Assembly: GCF_020523925.1 (NCBI RefSeq)
Contig: NZ_JAJAPW010000002.1
Span: 248,001 to 312,000, forward strand
Origin: Neotamlana laminarinivorans
GTDB taxonomy: Bacteria > Bacteroidota > Bacteroidia > Flavobacteriales > Flavobacteriaceae
DNA length: 64,000 nt
Direction of reading: 5' to 3'
The notes under the pieces are model-generated. The model was not told where the DNA came from. It was given only the letters and a program-made list of their open reading frames with translations, and ran no database searches. Within the stretch, counting starts at the first letter, position 1, and each line of letters opens with the position of its first letter. Positions 1 through 7,962 of the stretch are shown in pieces. The translations under genes and the position numbers were made by a program.

Positions 1-398
1 ACCTTTCTCGTCTTACCTTAGAATACACAAATAGATTTGGAAACACCGTAGATATACCTAATACACCACTATTTACAATAAATGGTAGTTTACGCTATTC
101 TTTCAAAAATATCATCCAAAATAAATCTAGATTAAACCTTTATTACAGCAACTATTTTACAGATGAATTTTTGTATTTAAACCCTCCAGGAGATAATAAC
201 ACTGGTTATGATGAATTTGTAATTCCTAAACAATTTATACAAGATTTAGGCTTTAGCTACATCTTTCCAGATAAAAAATTGGTGCTAAGCTTTGATGCCA
301 AAAACATATTTGATAAAGCAGCCTACGACAACAGATCTGTACAAAAACCAGGGCGTGCTTTTTATCTAAAACTCAATTATACAATCAATAAATTTTAA
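1..398 (+). CDS. TonB-dependent receptor, C-terminal fragment (runs in from the left)
   Basis: The frame is open from the window edge to a TAA and gives about 131 residues of beta-barrel end. Alternating hydrophobic strands, a FDAKNIFDKAAYDNR segment typical of the last strands of TonB-dependent receptors, and a C-terminus ending in a hydrophobic strand (YLKLNYTINKF) support an outer-membrane receptor. The N-terminus, plug and any TonB box lie outside the window. The next gene, 14 nt downstream, is a DUF4374 lipoprotein, a pairing known from Bacteroidota iron or siderophore uptake loci, so a metal-chelate substrate is the best inference. The substrate itself cannot be read from this fragment. 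Confidence 0.75.
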   Translation, partial: LSRLTLEYTNRFGNTVDIPNTPLFTINGSLRYSFKNIIQNKSRLNLYYSNYFTDEFLYLNPPGDNNTGYDEFVIPKQFIQDLGFSYIFPDKKLVLSFDAKNIFDKAAYDNRSVQKPGRAFYLKLNYTINKF

Positions 399-412
399 AA
401 CAACTCTAAAAA

Positions 413-1777
413 ATGAAACAAACTATTTTAAACCTTAAAAACTTAGCACTGGTCTTAAGTGCTTTAGTACTATTTACTAGTTGTAGCGACGACGAAACAT
501 CAAACATTATTGAGGAAGAAAATGAAGACGATAGCCGTTGGATAACTGTAGCTGGGGCCTTAATGGGAACAAACCCAGGTGATGGTAATGGTGGCACTTT
601 AATATACTCAGTTAGTAAAGAAGACGCACAAGACGAAACCGTACAAATAGACCCATTTAACAACGGTTTTGTAGCACCATCAAATCGTACAGCGCGTTTA
701 CAAGCATCTGAAGATGGTAGTACAATATTTAACATTAGTTATGCTGGAGATACAGGCGGGAATTACACAAAATATATTGTTAATGGTGGTAATAACTTTG
801 AGCTTACTGGTTCTGAAATTAGTATAGCTCCATACGTTGGCACTGCACCACGTTGGATTAAATTATTTGATGGCGATCAAACTGGAGCTGCTGTTTATGT
901 ATCTACAGAACACCAAGTTAATGATAATGACACTCCAGATGATGTTACCGACGACTACTATACACAAACAAATTCTACAATTGGTATTGTAACACTCGAT
1001 TTAGTTAATTCTTCAATTAAAAATTTTCAAGAGCACACTATTACATTAAATAATGAAGATGCTGCAAATGGCTACTATATTTCTCGTATAGATATGCCAA
1101 CTTTAAACACTGCTGGCAATAAATTATATATTGGAGCACGTATAAGTAAAATAGACCCTAGTACTTTAGAAAGCGACAGTGATTACGAAATTTTAGGATC
1201 GAAAACAATAGTGCTAGATTACCCATCGCTATTAAACCCAACTATAATTACCTCTGGAATTAGCCATGGAAACACAAATGGATACCGTAGTATTAATGCT
1301 TTTGAATACAACGGAAGTGTTTATCAAGCCAACCAAAGCGACCCAGAAGGATCTTATATTTTAAGAATTGATGCAAATAACGAATATGATGATTCTTATG
1401 TGTTTAATTTAGATGAAGAATTAGGTGTTACAGGGGCCTATGTTTTAGCTTGGAGACCTACTGAAAACGGTAAAGGTGTTTTAGCATACCGTCACGACGA
1501 TTCTGTTGAAGGAATTTCTGGAAGAGGAGAAAGTTATTTTGCTTTAATAGATTTGAATGCAAAAACAGCAACAAAAATAACCGATATTCCTTATGATGTA
1601 GATTTCGAATTATTCCAATATCAAGGTTACGCCGTTGATGGTACTGATATTTATTTAACTGCTGCTTCTGTTGGAGAAAACGGGAATATTTATGTTGTAG
1701 ATACAGAAACTGGTATTGTTACAAAAGGTGCAGAGTTAATAAATACTGAAGGTAGCCACTTTATTGGTGCTTGGTAA
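413..1777 (+). CDS. DUF4374 domain-containing lipoprotein
   Basis: This 454-residue protein starts with a lipoprotein signal ending in a lipobox (LFTSC, Cys24) followed by acidic residues, which fits surface or periplasmic anchoring in a Bacteroidota outer membrane. The rest is a repetitive beta-rich protein with recurring Gly-Asn and Asp-rich strand segments, consistent with the propeller-like DUF4374 family. Family members sit beside TonB-dependent receptors, and one (XusB of Bacteroides) captures xenosiderophores. The directly upstream receptor fits that arrangement, but the inner-membrane PepSY partner found in such loci is not downstream here. The assignment rests on overall resemblance and context. 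The binding substrate is unknown. Confidence 0.7.
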   Translation: MKQTILNLKNLALVLSALVLFTSCSDDETSNIIEEENEDDSRWITVAGALMGTNPGDGNGGTLIYSVSKEDAQDETVQIDPFNNGFVAPSNRTARLQASEDGSTIFNISYAGDTGGNYTKYIVNGGNNFELTGSEISIAPYVGTAPRWIKLFDGDQTGAAVYVSTEHQVNDNDTPDDVTDDYYTQTNSTIGIVTLDLVNSSIKNFQEHTITLNNEDAANGYYISRIDMPTLNTAGNKLYIGARISKIDPSTLESDSDYEILGSKTIVLDYPSLLNPTIITSGISHGNTNGYRSINAFEYNGSVYQANQSDPEGSYILRIDANNEYDDSYVFNLDEELGVTGAYVLAWRPTENGKGVLAYRHDDSVEGISGRGESYFALIDLNAKTATKITDIPYDVDFELFQYQGYAVDGTDIYLTAASVGENGNIYVVDTETGIVTKGAELINTEGSHFIGAW

Positions 1778-1796
1778 AACTCAACTTTCATAGCAT

Positions 1797-1834
1797 AAAA
1801 AAGCTGTCTTAATAATTTTAAGACAGCTTTTTTT
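1797..1834. terminator. Bidirectional intrinsic terminator
   Basis: A perfect 12-bp stem (AAGCTGTCTTAA with its complement) and a 5-nt loop is flanked by an A tract on the left and a T tract on the right. It lies between the convergent DUF4374 and pyruvate kinase genes and can serve both. Confidence 0.9.
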
Positions 1835-1864
1835 ATAAATAATAAAAAGACAATAGTTGTAATA

Positions 1865-3301
1865 TTAATCTTTTGTAATTTCTCGCACTCTTAAAGTATT
1901 TACCATACCTTTTTCTTGAATAGGCATTGATGCTAAACTTATTACCATATCGCCTTTTTTAACATAACCTTGCTCTTTAGCAATACGGTTAATATCTCCT
2001 ACCGTTTCGTCTGTACTTACAAAACTATCATAATAAAAAGCTTTAACACCCCAAAGTAAACTTAAACGAGTTAAAATACGCTTGTTTGATGTAAACACTA
2101 AAATATGACACGATGGTCTCCAAGCCGAAATTTGAAACGCTGTGTAACCACTATTCGTTAACGTTGAAATAGCCGTAGCATCAATTTCGTTAGCCATAAT
2201 AGCAGCGTGATAACAAATAGATTTTGTAATAAAACGATTTGTACGAATATGTGGTGGTAATTGTGGTACTTTAATTAATTCAGAATCTTCTACATTCTTT
2301 AAAATACTTGCCATTTTTTGAATAACCTGCACCGGATATTTACCAACCGAAGTTTCTCCAGAAAGCATTACCGCATCAGCACCATCCATAACCGAGTTAG
2401 CAACATCGTTTACCTCTGCTCGGGTTGGTGTTAAACTAGTAATCATGGTTTCCATCATTTGGGTAGCAATAATTACAGGTATTCTTGCTTTTTTAGCTCG
2501 AAGCACTAATTCTTTTTGAATTAAAGGAACTTCTTCTGCAGGTACCTCTACACCTAAATCGCCACGAGCCACCATTAAACCGTCACAATGTGCAACAATT
2601 TTGTCTATATTTTCAACAGCTTCTGGCTTTTCAATTTTAGCTACTATAGGAATTTTATGATCGCTATGCTTTTCTATTAACTCGCTTAGTTGTTTTAAAT
2701 CCTCTGCATGACGCACAAATGATAAAGCAATCCAATCTACATTTTGTGAAATTGCAAAAATAGCATCATCAATATCTTTTTTTGTTAAAGCCGGCTGCGA
2801 AATGTTGGTATTTGGCAAGTTTACCCCTTTTTTAGATTTTAAAGGGCCTCCTTGAATAACTTTGGCTGTTACTTCGCTTTTATCGTCAGTTGATACTACT
2901 TCAAAAATTAGTTTACCATCATCTAAAAGTATACGCTCTCCTGGTTTTGCATCTTGTGGGAAGCTTTTATATGTCATGTAAACACGTTCTTTTGTGCCTT
3001 CAAAACGCTCACCAGTTGCAAAAACAATTTCGTCTCCTGGGTTAACAACAACTTCTTCTTTCATGACACCAACACGAAGTTTAGGTCCTTGCAAATCTGC
3101 TAAAATTGCAGCAGTATAACCATGCTCTTCGTTTAGTTCTCGTATCATTTTAATACGCTCGGTTACATCGCTATAATCGGCATGAGAAAAATTTATTCTA
3201 AATACATTTACACCAGCTTCTAGCATACCTTTTAATACCTCTTTGGTACTGGTTGCTGGGCCTAATGTGGCTACTATTTTTGTTTTTTTGTTGATCGACA
3301 T
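1865..3301 (-). CDS. pyk: Pyruvate kinase
   Basis: The enzyme transfers phosphate from phosphoenolpyruvate to ADP in the last step of glycolysis, in the cytosol. The 478-residue length is normal. Visible landmarks are the N-terminal KIVATLGPAT strand, FRINFSHAD near residue 36, the catalytic stretch IVAKIEKPEAVENI with Lys222, metal-binding Glu224 and Asp248 (ARGDLG), and TQMMETM near residue 280. The C-terminal regulatory domain is present. The start codon overlaps the stop of the preceding IPExxxVDY gene by one base (TAATG), so the two are probably translationally coupled. Confidence 0.97.
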   Translation of the reverse strand: MSINKKTKIVATLGPATSTKEVLKGMLEAGVNVFRINFSHADYSDVTERIKMIRELNEEHGYTAAILADLQGPKLRVGVMKEEVVVNPGDEIVFATGERFEGTKERVYMTYKSFPQDAKPGERILLDDGKLIFEVVSTDDKSEVTAKVIQGGPLKSKKGVNLPNTNISQPALTKKDIDDAIFAISQNVDWIALSFVRHAEDLKQLSELIEKHSDHKIPIVAKIEKPEAVENIDKIVAHCDGLMVARGDLGVEVPAEEVPLIQKELVLRAKKARIPVIIATQMMETMITSLTPTRAEVNDVANSVMDGADAVMLSGETSVGKYPVQVIQKMASILKNVEDSELIKVPQLPPHIRTNRFITKSICYHAAIMANEIDATAISTLTNSGYTAFQISAWRPSCHILVFTSNKRILTRLSLLWGVKAFYYDSFVSTDETVGDINRIAKEQGYVKKGDMVISLASMPIQEKGMVNTLRVREITKD

Positions 3302-3786
3302 TAGCTAAAAATTAAATTGTCCTTAGATTTTATATCATTCATATTAATACCATAAGCTGTTGCTATGTGTGGTATTTTTAAAATATTGTTTACTAATAGT
3401 TTAAGTTTAGCTGCACTAAACTCAAAATCTATTTTTAAAAAGTAATTTACCGTTTTAAATTCTGGCAATAAATAAGACGATTTTATTACTTTCTGTTGGT
3501 TTTTAAATAATGAATTTAAATCCAAATCTTGCAACACTTCTGTTTTACAAAGATTTGAAACTAAATGCCATGCGACTTGCTGGTTTTCATCATCCCAATT
3601 ATAAATAGAGTATGAAACTGCTCCTTTATTAAACTGTAAATCTGATGGTTTACGGATTAAAGATATACTTAAATTTTTATTTAAAAGATATGCTAATCGG
3701 TAATCTTCTAAATTACAATGTATAGCTATTAAAGTAAATTGTGCTTCGGAAAAAGCATCATCAAGAATAAGTTTGTGAACAGCCAT
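3301..3786 (-). CDS. IPExxxVDY family protein
   Basis: This 161-residue cytosolic protein matches a small family named for the motif IPExxxVDY, seen here as LPEFKTVNY near residue 107. The family is largely confined to Bacteroidota and has no established function. The protein has no signal peptide or membrane segment. It lies directly upstream of pyk with a one-base overlap, an arrangement that suggests co-expression with glycolysis rather than proving a shared role. A perfect 16-bp palindrome lies 79 nt upstream of its start. Confidence 0.8.
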   Translation of the reverse strand: MAVHKLILDDAFSEAQFTLIAIHCNLEDYRLAYLLNKNLSISLIRKPSDLQFNKGAVSYSIYNWDDENQQVAWHLVSNLCKTEVLQDLDLNSLFKNQQKVIKSSYLLPEFKTVNYFLKIDFEFSAAKLKLLVNNILKIPHIATAYGINMNDIKSKDNLIFS

Positions 3787-3864
3787 AACTTATATTTAAG
3801 CGTAAATATAACATTATTAACTGTGCAATTTGTTAAGTTTATATCAATCTTAAGAACAAATTAC

Positions 3865-3880
3865 ACTATAACGTTATAGT
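3865..3880. promoter_or_regulatory. Perfect 16-bp palindrome upstream of the IPExxxVDY-pyk unit
   Basis: ACTATAACGTTATAGT is its own reverse complement. It lies in the 112-nt gap between rnc and the IPExxxVDY gene, upstream of that gene's start. It could be an operator for the pyk unit or a short hairpin after rnc. No T tract follows on the minus strand, so a terminator is unlikely. Confidence 0.35.
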
Positions 3881-3898
3881 TTTATTCCTTTAACTGTT

Positions 3899-4636
3899 TT
3901 ACTTTTTAATAATTTGATTTTGGAGTGCAAAAAAAGCTCGCTTAGATGCCTTTTCTTCTGCTTTTTTCTTTGAGGTTGCTCTTGCTTTAGATATAACCTT
4001 ATTATTTATTGTAAGTTTTACCGAAAAATGTTTAAGCTCATCATTACCGGTATCATCATAAACGGTATAATTAAATGTTTTTTTCTCTTTTTGGCACCAC
4101 TCAATTAATAAACTTTTATAACTTATTACTTTTCCTTCTAAAGTTTCAATATCTACATAAGGTATAATAACGCGTTTGTATATAAATTTTTCACAGTATT
4201 TATAACCACGATCTAAAAATATGGCACCTATTAGGGCTTCAAATAAATTACCATGAATATTATCACCGAATTGGCCTGCAGGAATTTTACTTTCAACCAG
4301 TCTTATTAGACTAAGCTCTTTACCTAATTCGTTTAAATGCTCACGACTAACAACTTTAGATCTCATTTTGGTAAGATAACCTTCATCTCCGCTAGGAACT
4401 TCAAGGTATAAATGCGATGCAATTACAGAACTTAACATAGCATCGCCTAAAAATTCTAAACGTTCGTAATTTATGGCATTTCCTTTACTATCTTTTATAT
4501 TCATAGATCGATGTGTAAAGGCCTTTTTATAAAATTTCAGCTCTTTTGGTTTAAAGCCTAATATTTTATTTATTTCCATAAAAAAATTCCCGTTACGTTT
4601 AAAACGGGAATTTAATATGTTACGAATGTTTTTCAT
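3899..4636 (-). CDS. rnc: Ribonuclease III
   Basis: RNase III cleaves double-stranded RNA during rRNA and mRNA processing. The protein (245 residues) has the signature NYERLEFLGDAML, giving Glu58, Glu61 and Asp65, then EALIGAIFLD with Glu133, and a C-terminal double-stranded-RNA-binding domain ending in a Lys/Ala-rich helix (KKKAEEKASKRAF). Aligning by eye to E. coli, the metal ligand Asp114 corresponds to Asn130 here, which I believe is common in Bacteroidota. The gene starts 7 nt after fabF. An internal ATG at codon 20 exists, but the preceding RNILNSR stretch looks like the family N-terminus, so I keep the upstream start. A terminator-like hairpin falls within codons 9-19. Confidence 0.93.
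   Translation of the reverse strand: MKNIRNILNSRFKRNGNFFMEINKILGFKPKELKFYKKAFTHRSMNIKDSKGNAINYERLEFLGDAMLSSVIASHLYLEVPSGDEGYLTKMRSKVVSREHLNELGKELSLIRLVESKIPAGQFGDNIHGNLFEALIGAIFLDRGYKYCEKFIYKRVIIPYVDIETLEGKVISYKSLLIEWCQKEKKTFNYTVYDDTGNDELKHFSVKLTINNKVISKARATSKKKAEEKASKRAFFALQNQIIKK
4580..4612 (-). terminator. Terminator-like hairpin inside the 5' end of rnc
   Basis: On the minus strand a perfect 10-bp stem (AATTCCCGTT with AACGGGAATT, 8-nt loop) is followed immediately by T residues, making a run of seven T in all. It lies within codons 9-19 of rnc, behind fabF. It has the form of an intrinsic terminator but sits in coding sequence. Translation of rnc would disrupt it, so attenuation or polarity is possible. 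It could also be an RNase III target. Confidence 0.5.
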
Positions 4637-4643
4637 TCGGGAT

Positions 4644-5894
4644 TTAATCTATTTTTTTGAATAATACACAGGCGTTATGTCCACCAAATCCAAAGGTATT
4701 ACTCATAGCAACTTTAACGTCTCTTTTTTCTGGTTTATTTAGAGTTAAGTTTAAACTTGCATCAATATTTTCATCTACAACTTTATGATTAATTGTTGGA
4801 GGTACTACACCATGCTCTATAGCTAATATAGATGCAATAGATTCTATAGCTCCTGCAGCACCAAGTAAATGGCCTGTCATTGATTTTGTAGAGTTAATAT
4901 TAATGTTTTTTGCATGGTCTCCAAACACTTCGGTTATCGCTTTAAGTTCGGCAACATCTCCTAATGGTGTAGATGTACCGTGTGTGTTAATATGATCGAC
5001 TTCCTCTGGTTTCATTCCAGCATTTTCTAAACAATTTCTCATAACAGCCATTACACCTATACCTTCTGGATGTGGCGCTGTCATGTGGTGAGCGTCTGAT
5101 GACATACCTCCGCCTACAACTTCGGCGTAAATTTTGGCACCTCTAGCTTTAGCATGTTCATATTCTTCAAGAATAATTGCACCGGCTCCTTCACCTAAAA
5201 CAAAACCATCTCTGGTTCCATCAAAAGGTCTTGAAGCTGTTTCTGGGCTATCGTTTCTTGTAGATAGTGCATGCATAGCATTAAAACCTCCCATTCCAGC
5301 AATGGTAACAGCGGCTTCACTACCTCCTGTAACAATTACATCACAGTGCCCTAAACGTATATAGTTTAAAGCATCAATCATGGCGTTTGCCGATGATGCA
5401 CATGCCGATACTGTGGTATAATTTGGACCCATAAATCCATTTTTAATAGATATATTTCCTGGGGCTATATCAGCTATCATTTTTGGTATAAAAAATGGGT
5501 TAAAACGTGGTGTTCCATCGCCACTGGCAAAATTTAACACTTCGTTTTGAAAGGTTTCTAAACCACCTATTCCTGCACCCCAAATAACACCAACTCGCAA
5601 TTTGTTAACTTCGTCAAGGTTTAGCTTAGCATCTGCAATTGCTTCATCTGAAGCAACCATGGCATATTGCGTAAACCTATCCATTTTTCGAGCTTCTTTT
5701 CTATCAAGAAAATCTGTTGCGTTAAAGTTTTTTAATTCGCAAGCGAATTTTGTCTTAAACTTTTCGGTATCAAAATAGGTTATAGGCGCAGCACCACTTT
5801 TACCACTAATAAGGCCTTCCCAATATTCATCTTTGGTATTGCCTATAGGTGTTAAAGCCCCTAATCCTGTGACTACAACTCGCTTTAATTCCAT
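4644..5894 (-). CDS. fabF: Beta-ketoacyl-ACP synthase II
   Basis: FabF condenses malonyl-ACP with acyl-ACP in fatty-acid elongation. The protein has 416 residues, the usual length. The catalytic Cys165 is in TVSACASSANAM, the two active-site histidines are His305 (THGTSTPLGD) and His342 (GHLLGAAG), and Lys337 precedes the latter. The glycine-rich C-terminal NTFGFGGHNA is also present. It follows acpP by 13 nt and precedes rnc by 7 nt, the acpP-fabF-rnc order being conserved in many bacteria. Confidence 0.97.
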   Translation of the reverse strand: MELKRVVVTGLGALTPIGNTKDEYWEGLISGKSGAAPITYFDTEKFKTKFACELKNFNATDFLDRKEARKMDRFTQYAMVASDEAIADAKLNLDEVNKLRVGVIWGAGIGGLETFQNEVLNFASGDGTPRFNPFFIPKMIADIAPGNISIKNGFMGPNYTTVSACASSANAMIDALNYIRLGHCDVIVTGGSEAAVTIAGMGGFNAMHALSTRNDSPETASRPFDGTRDGFVLGEGAGAIILEEYEHAKARGAKIYAEVVGGGMSSDAHHMTAPHPEGIGVMAVMRNCLENAGMKPEEVDHINTHGTSTPLGDVAELKAITEVFGDHAKNININSTKSMTGHLLGAAGAIESIASILAIEHGVVPPTINHKVVDENIDASLNLTLNKPEKRDVKVAMSNTFGFGGHNACVLFKKID

Positions 5895-5907
5895 AAAGTA
5901 AATTTAC

Positions 5908-6141
5908 TTATTTTGCTGCTTCTATGTAAGAGATAGCCTGACCAACTGTTGCAATGTTCTCAGCTTGATCGTCTGGGATTTGAATATCGAATTCTTTTTC
6001 AAACTCCATTATTAATTCTACAGTGTCTAAAGAGTCTGCTCCTAAATCGTTAGTGAAGCTAGCTTCTGTTACTACTTCGTTTTCATCAACTCCTAATTTG
6101 TCTACGATAATCGCTTTTACTCTTGATGCAATGTCTGACAT
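5908..6141 (-). CDS. acpP: Acyl carrier protein
   Basis: This 77-residue acidic helical protein carries acyl chains on a phosphopantetheine arm during fatty-acid and lipid synthesis. The attachment site is Ser37 in [12 protein letters not shown], the classic DSL motif. It is first in the acpP-fabF-rnc unit and has a good -7 box upstream. The small size and motif leave no realistic alternative. Confidence 0.98.
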   Translation of the reverse strand: MSDIASRVKAIIVDKLGVDENEVVTEASFTNDLGADSLDTVELIMEFEKEFDIQIPDDQAENIATVGQAISYIEAAK

Positions 6142-6172
6142 AATTTTTTAATTTAAGGTTTTAATTAGTTGG

Positions 6173-6180
6173 CAAAAATA
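6173..6180 (-). promoter_or_regulatory. Candidate -7 promoter box for acpP
   Basis: On the minus strand TATTTTTG matches the Bacteroidota -7 consensus TAnnTTTG, about 30 nt upstream of the acpP start. No convincing -33 TTG was found at ideal spacing. Confidence 0.5.
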
Positions 6181-6327
6181 AAAAACTTTATTTTTAAAAC
6201 ACATGTTTAGTATAAAAATGTGAATCTAAATTTAATAAAATCATTTTAAGTAATTCTATTTTACCTACTAAATGTTAATAATTATTCTTTTTTTTGCTGT
6301 AACAATTTTAACATTTATAGTCTGTTT

Positions 6328-6894
6328 ATGAAACGTGTGGTAATTTTTGCGTCCGGAAGTGGTACTAATGCTGAAAATTTAATTAAGTTTTTTCACAACA
6401 GCAATAATGCTTCTGTTATTCAGGTACTTACTAACAATCCGCATGCCAAAGTTTTAGAGCGTGCAAAAAAACTTAAGGTTAGCGCACTATCGTTTAATCG
6501 AATTGCTTTTACCAAAACCAACGATGTCCTTAACATTTTAAAAGCCAATAAACCAGACCTTATTATACTAGCAGGTTTTTTATGGAAATTTCCCGAATTT
6601 ATTTTAAATGAGTTTGAAAATAAGGTAATAAATGTGCACCCTGCTCTGTTACCAAAATTTGGAGGAAAAGGTATGTATGGCATGAATGTACATAAAGCTG
6701 TGGTTGAAAATAAAGAAACCGAAACAGGCATTACCATACACTTTGTAAACGAAAATTACGATGAAGGTGCCACTATTTTTCAAGCCAAATGTGATATTTA
6801 CCCTGAAGATACTGCTGAAGATGTTGCTGCAAAAATTCATAAGTTAGAAATGGAGCATTTCCCAAAAGTAGTGGAGAAACTCTTGAATAAATAA
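6328..6894 (+). CDS. purN: Phosphoribosylglycinamide formyltransferase
   Basis: PurN transfers a formyl group from 10-formyltetrahydrofolate to GAR in purine synthesis. The 188-residue protein starts with the nucleotide-binding loop FASGSGTNAENL, and carries Asn102 and His104 in INVHPALLPKF and the catalytic Asp145 in NENYDEGATIFQ, the expected triad. It is divergent from acpP across a 186-nt gap. rnhA follows 40 nt later and may share its transcript. Confidence 0.96.
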   Translation: MKRVVIFASGSGTNAENLIKFFHNSNNASVIQVLTNNPHAKVLERAKKLKVSALSFNRIAFTKTNDVLNILKANKPDLIILAGFLWKFPEFILNEFENKVINVHPALLPKFGGKGMYGMNVHKAVVENKETETGITIHFVNENYDEGATIFQAKCDIYPEDTAEDVAAKIHKLEMEHFPKVVEKLLNK

Positions 6895-6915
6895 GAACTT
6901 GAATTTATAAAATTC

Positions 6916-6929
6916 GCTTTCGCGGAAGC
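6916..6929. repeat. Short GC-rich palindrome before rnhA
   Basis: GCTTTCGCGGAAGC is palindromic except for one G-T pair and lies 5 nt before the rnhA ATG. GC-rich palindromes of this CGCTTTCGCG type recur between genes in Flavobacteriaceae, from memory. In RNA it would fold next to the start codon and could influence rnhA translation. Confidence 0.35.
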
Positions 6930-6934
6930 TAAAA

Positions 6935-7576
6935 ATGAGTAAAAAAAAGAAGAAATATTATACCGTTTGGAAAGGCCATAAAACTGGTGTTTTTGAATCT
7001 TGGAATGATTGCAAAGCGCAAATAACAAATTTTGAAGGTGCTCAATATAAATCGTTCCTAACATTTGATGCTGCAAAAAAAGCTTTAAACGGTAATTATT
7101 TCGATTTTGTTGGAAAAAATAAAAGTTTTAAAAGCGCGCTCTCTAAAATCGAATTAAAAAAAATTGGTAAACCTAACTATAATTCCATTTCTGTAGACGC
7201 TGCTTCAAGCGGAAACCCTGGAAAAATGGAATATCGTGGTGTTGATACTAAAACTAAAAAGCAGCTATTTATACAAGGTCCTTTTGAACAAGGCACCAAC
7301 AACATAGGTGAATTTTTAGCTATTGTTCATGGGCTAGCGCTTCTTAAAAAAAATAATAGCAATAAAATACTTTACACCGATTCGCGAACCGCGATAAGTT
7401 GGGTAAAAAAGAAAAACTGCAATACCAAATTAGAACGTAACAATAAAAACAAACCTCTTTTCGAGTTAGTAGACAGAGCCGTTACTTGGTTAAAAAACAA
7501 CACTTATAATACAACTATTGTAAAATGGGAAACCAAAGCCTGGGGTGAAATTCCTGCTGATTTTGGCAGAAAATAA
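6935..7576 (+). CDS. rnhA: Ribonuclease HI with viroplasmin-type N-terminal domain
   Basis: The enzyme cleaves RNA in RNA/DNA hybrids. The first 50 or so residues (KKYYTVWKGHKTGVFESWND) form the hybrid-binding viroplasmin domain found in eukaryotic RNase H1 and some bacterial homologues. The catalytic domain follows from about residue 83 with Asp88, Glu126, Asp149 and Asp209, giving the complete DEDD set, the last only four residues from the C-terminus. The final codons belong to an 18-bp sequence repeated 3.9 kb downstream, so the 3' end of this gene may be an integration site. Confidence 0.9.
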   Translation: MSKKKKKYYTVWKGHKTGVFESWNDCKAQITNFEGAQYKSFLTFDAAKKALNGNYFDFVGKNKSFKSALSKIELKKIGKPNYNSISVDAASSGNPGKMEYRGVDTKTKKQLFIQGPFEQGTNNIGEFLAIVHGLALLKKNNSNKILYTDSRTAISWVKKKNCNTKLERNNKNKPLFELVDRAVTWLKNNTYNTTIVKWETKAWGEIPADFGRK

Positions 7577-7577
7577 A
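7560..7577. repeat. 18-bp direct repeat, copy 1 (rnhA 3' end)
   Basis: ATTTTGGCAGAAAATAAA covers the last codons and stop of rnhA. An exact second copy lies at 11467-11484. Together the two bracket the GLPGLI/receptor block, an arrangement resembling attachment sites left by insertion at a gene's 3' end. Confidence 0.5.
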
Positions 7578-7703
7578 TTTTATTTATGAGTAAAAACCTA
7601 TATAACAAGACGAAAATTTTGATATATTTATATCTGAGTGTAATTTTTGTTGCCTTAAAAAAGGCATATTTTGCAACAAATCGGCGCTGATTATACATTA
7701 TAG

Positions 7704-7889
7704 TTGCTATTTAATTTCAAACAAAAAACAGAATCATGTGGCTGTAGAGCACGTTGTTCTGCTACAGCAACTAATACCGAAACTGGATAATCAGTAACAT
7801 TTTACGCTAGTGCTTCTGCCGATTTTTGTGATGTTGCAATTTCAATGTGTCAATCTAGAGCTATGAGTTACGCTAATAAATATATATAG
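7704..7889 (+). pseudogene. Broken small Cys-rich frame (remnant)
   Basis: One frame reads KTESCGCRARCSATATNTETG, meets a TAA at 7788-7790, then continues in the same frame with SVTFYASASADFCDVAISMC to a TAG. The composition (clustered Cys, Ala, Thr, Ser) is protein-like and unlike random AT-rich intergenic translation, and both halves are in one frame. No ATG precedes it; TTG at 7704 is the only near-start before an upstream stop. A single GAA-to-TAA change would explain the stop. I do not recognise the family, and chance cannot be excluded. Confidence 0.4.
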
Positions 7890-7912
7890 CTGATCAATAA
7901 AATCTATAAATC

Positions 7913-7950
7913 AAATACTAAATCTTCTAAAAACAAAGATTTAGTATTTT
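7913..7950 (+). terminator. 14-bp hairpin before the GLPGLI gene
   Basis: A perfect 14-bp stem (AAATACTAAATCTT with its complement, 9-nt loop) ends in four T and lies 13 nt before the GLPGLI ATG. It is either an intrinsic terminator for the degenerate region upstream or a leader hairpin controlling the GLPGLI gene. Confidence 0.5.
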
Positions 7951-7962
7951 AAAAATCACACA

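Larger units (their letters stand above)
7577..7962. other. Intergenic stretch with gene remnants
   Basis: No intact recognisable gene lies here. A 34-codon frame (7586-7690, start MSKNLYNKTK) has one hydrophobic segment but nothing I recognise. Inverted repeats around 7645-7682 (a TTTGTTGC arm with GCAACAAA, and an inner GCCTT/AAGGC) could form a nested hairpin. A Cys-rich frame with an in-frame stop follows at 7704-7889, then a strong hairpin at 7913-7949. Confidence 0.5.
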
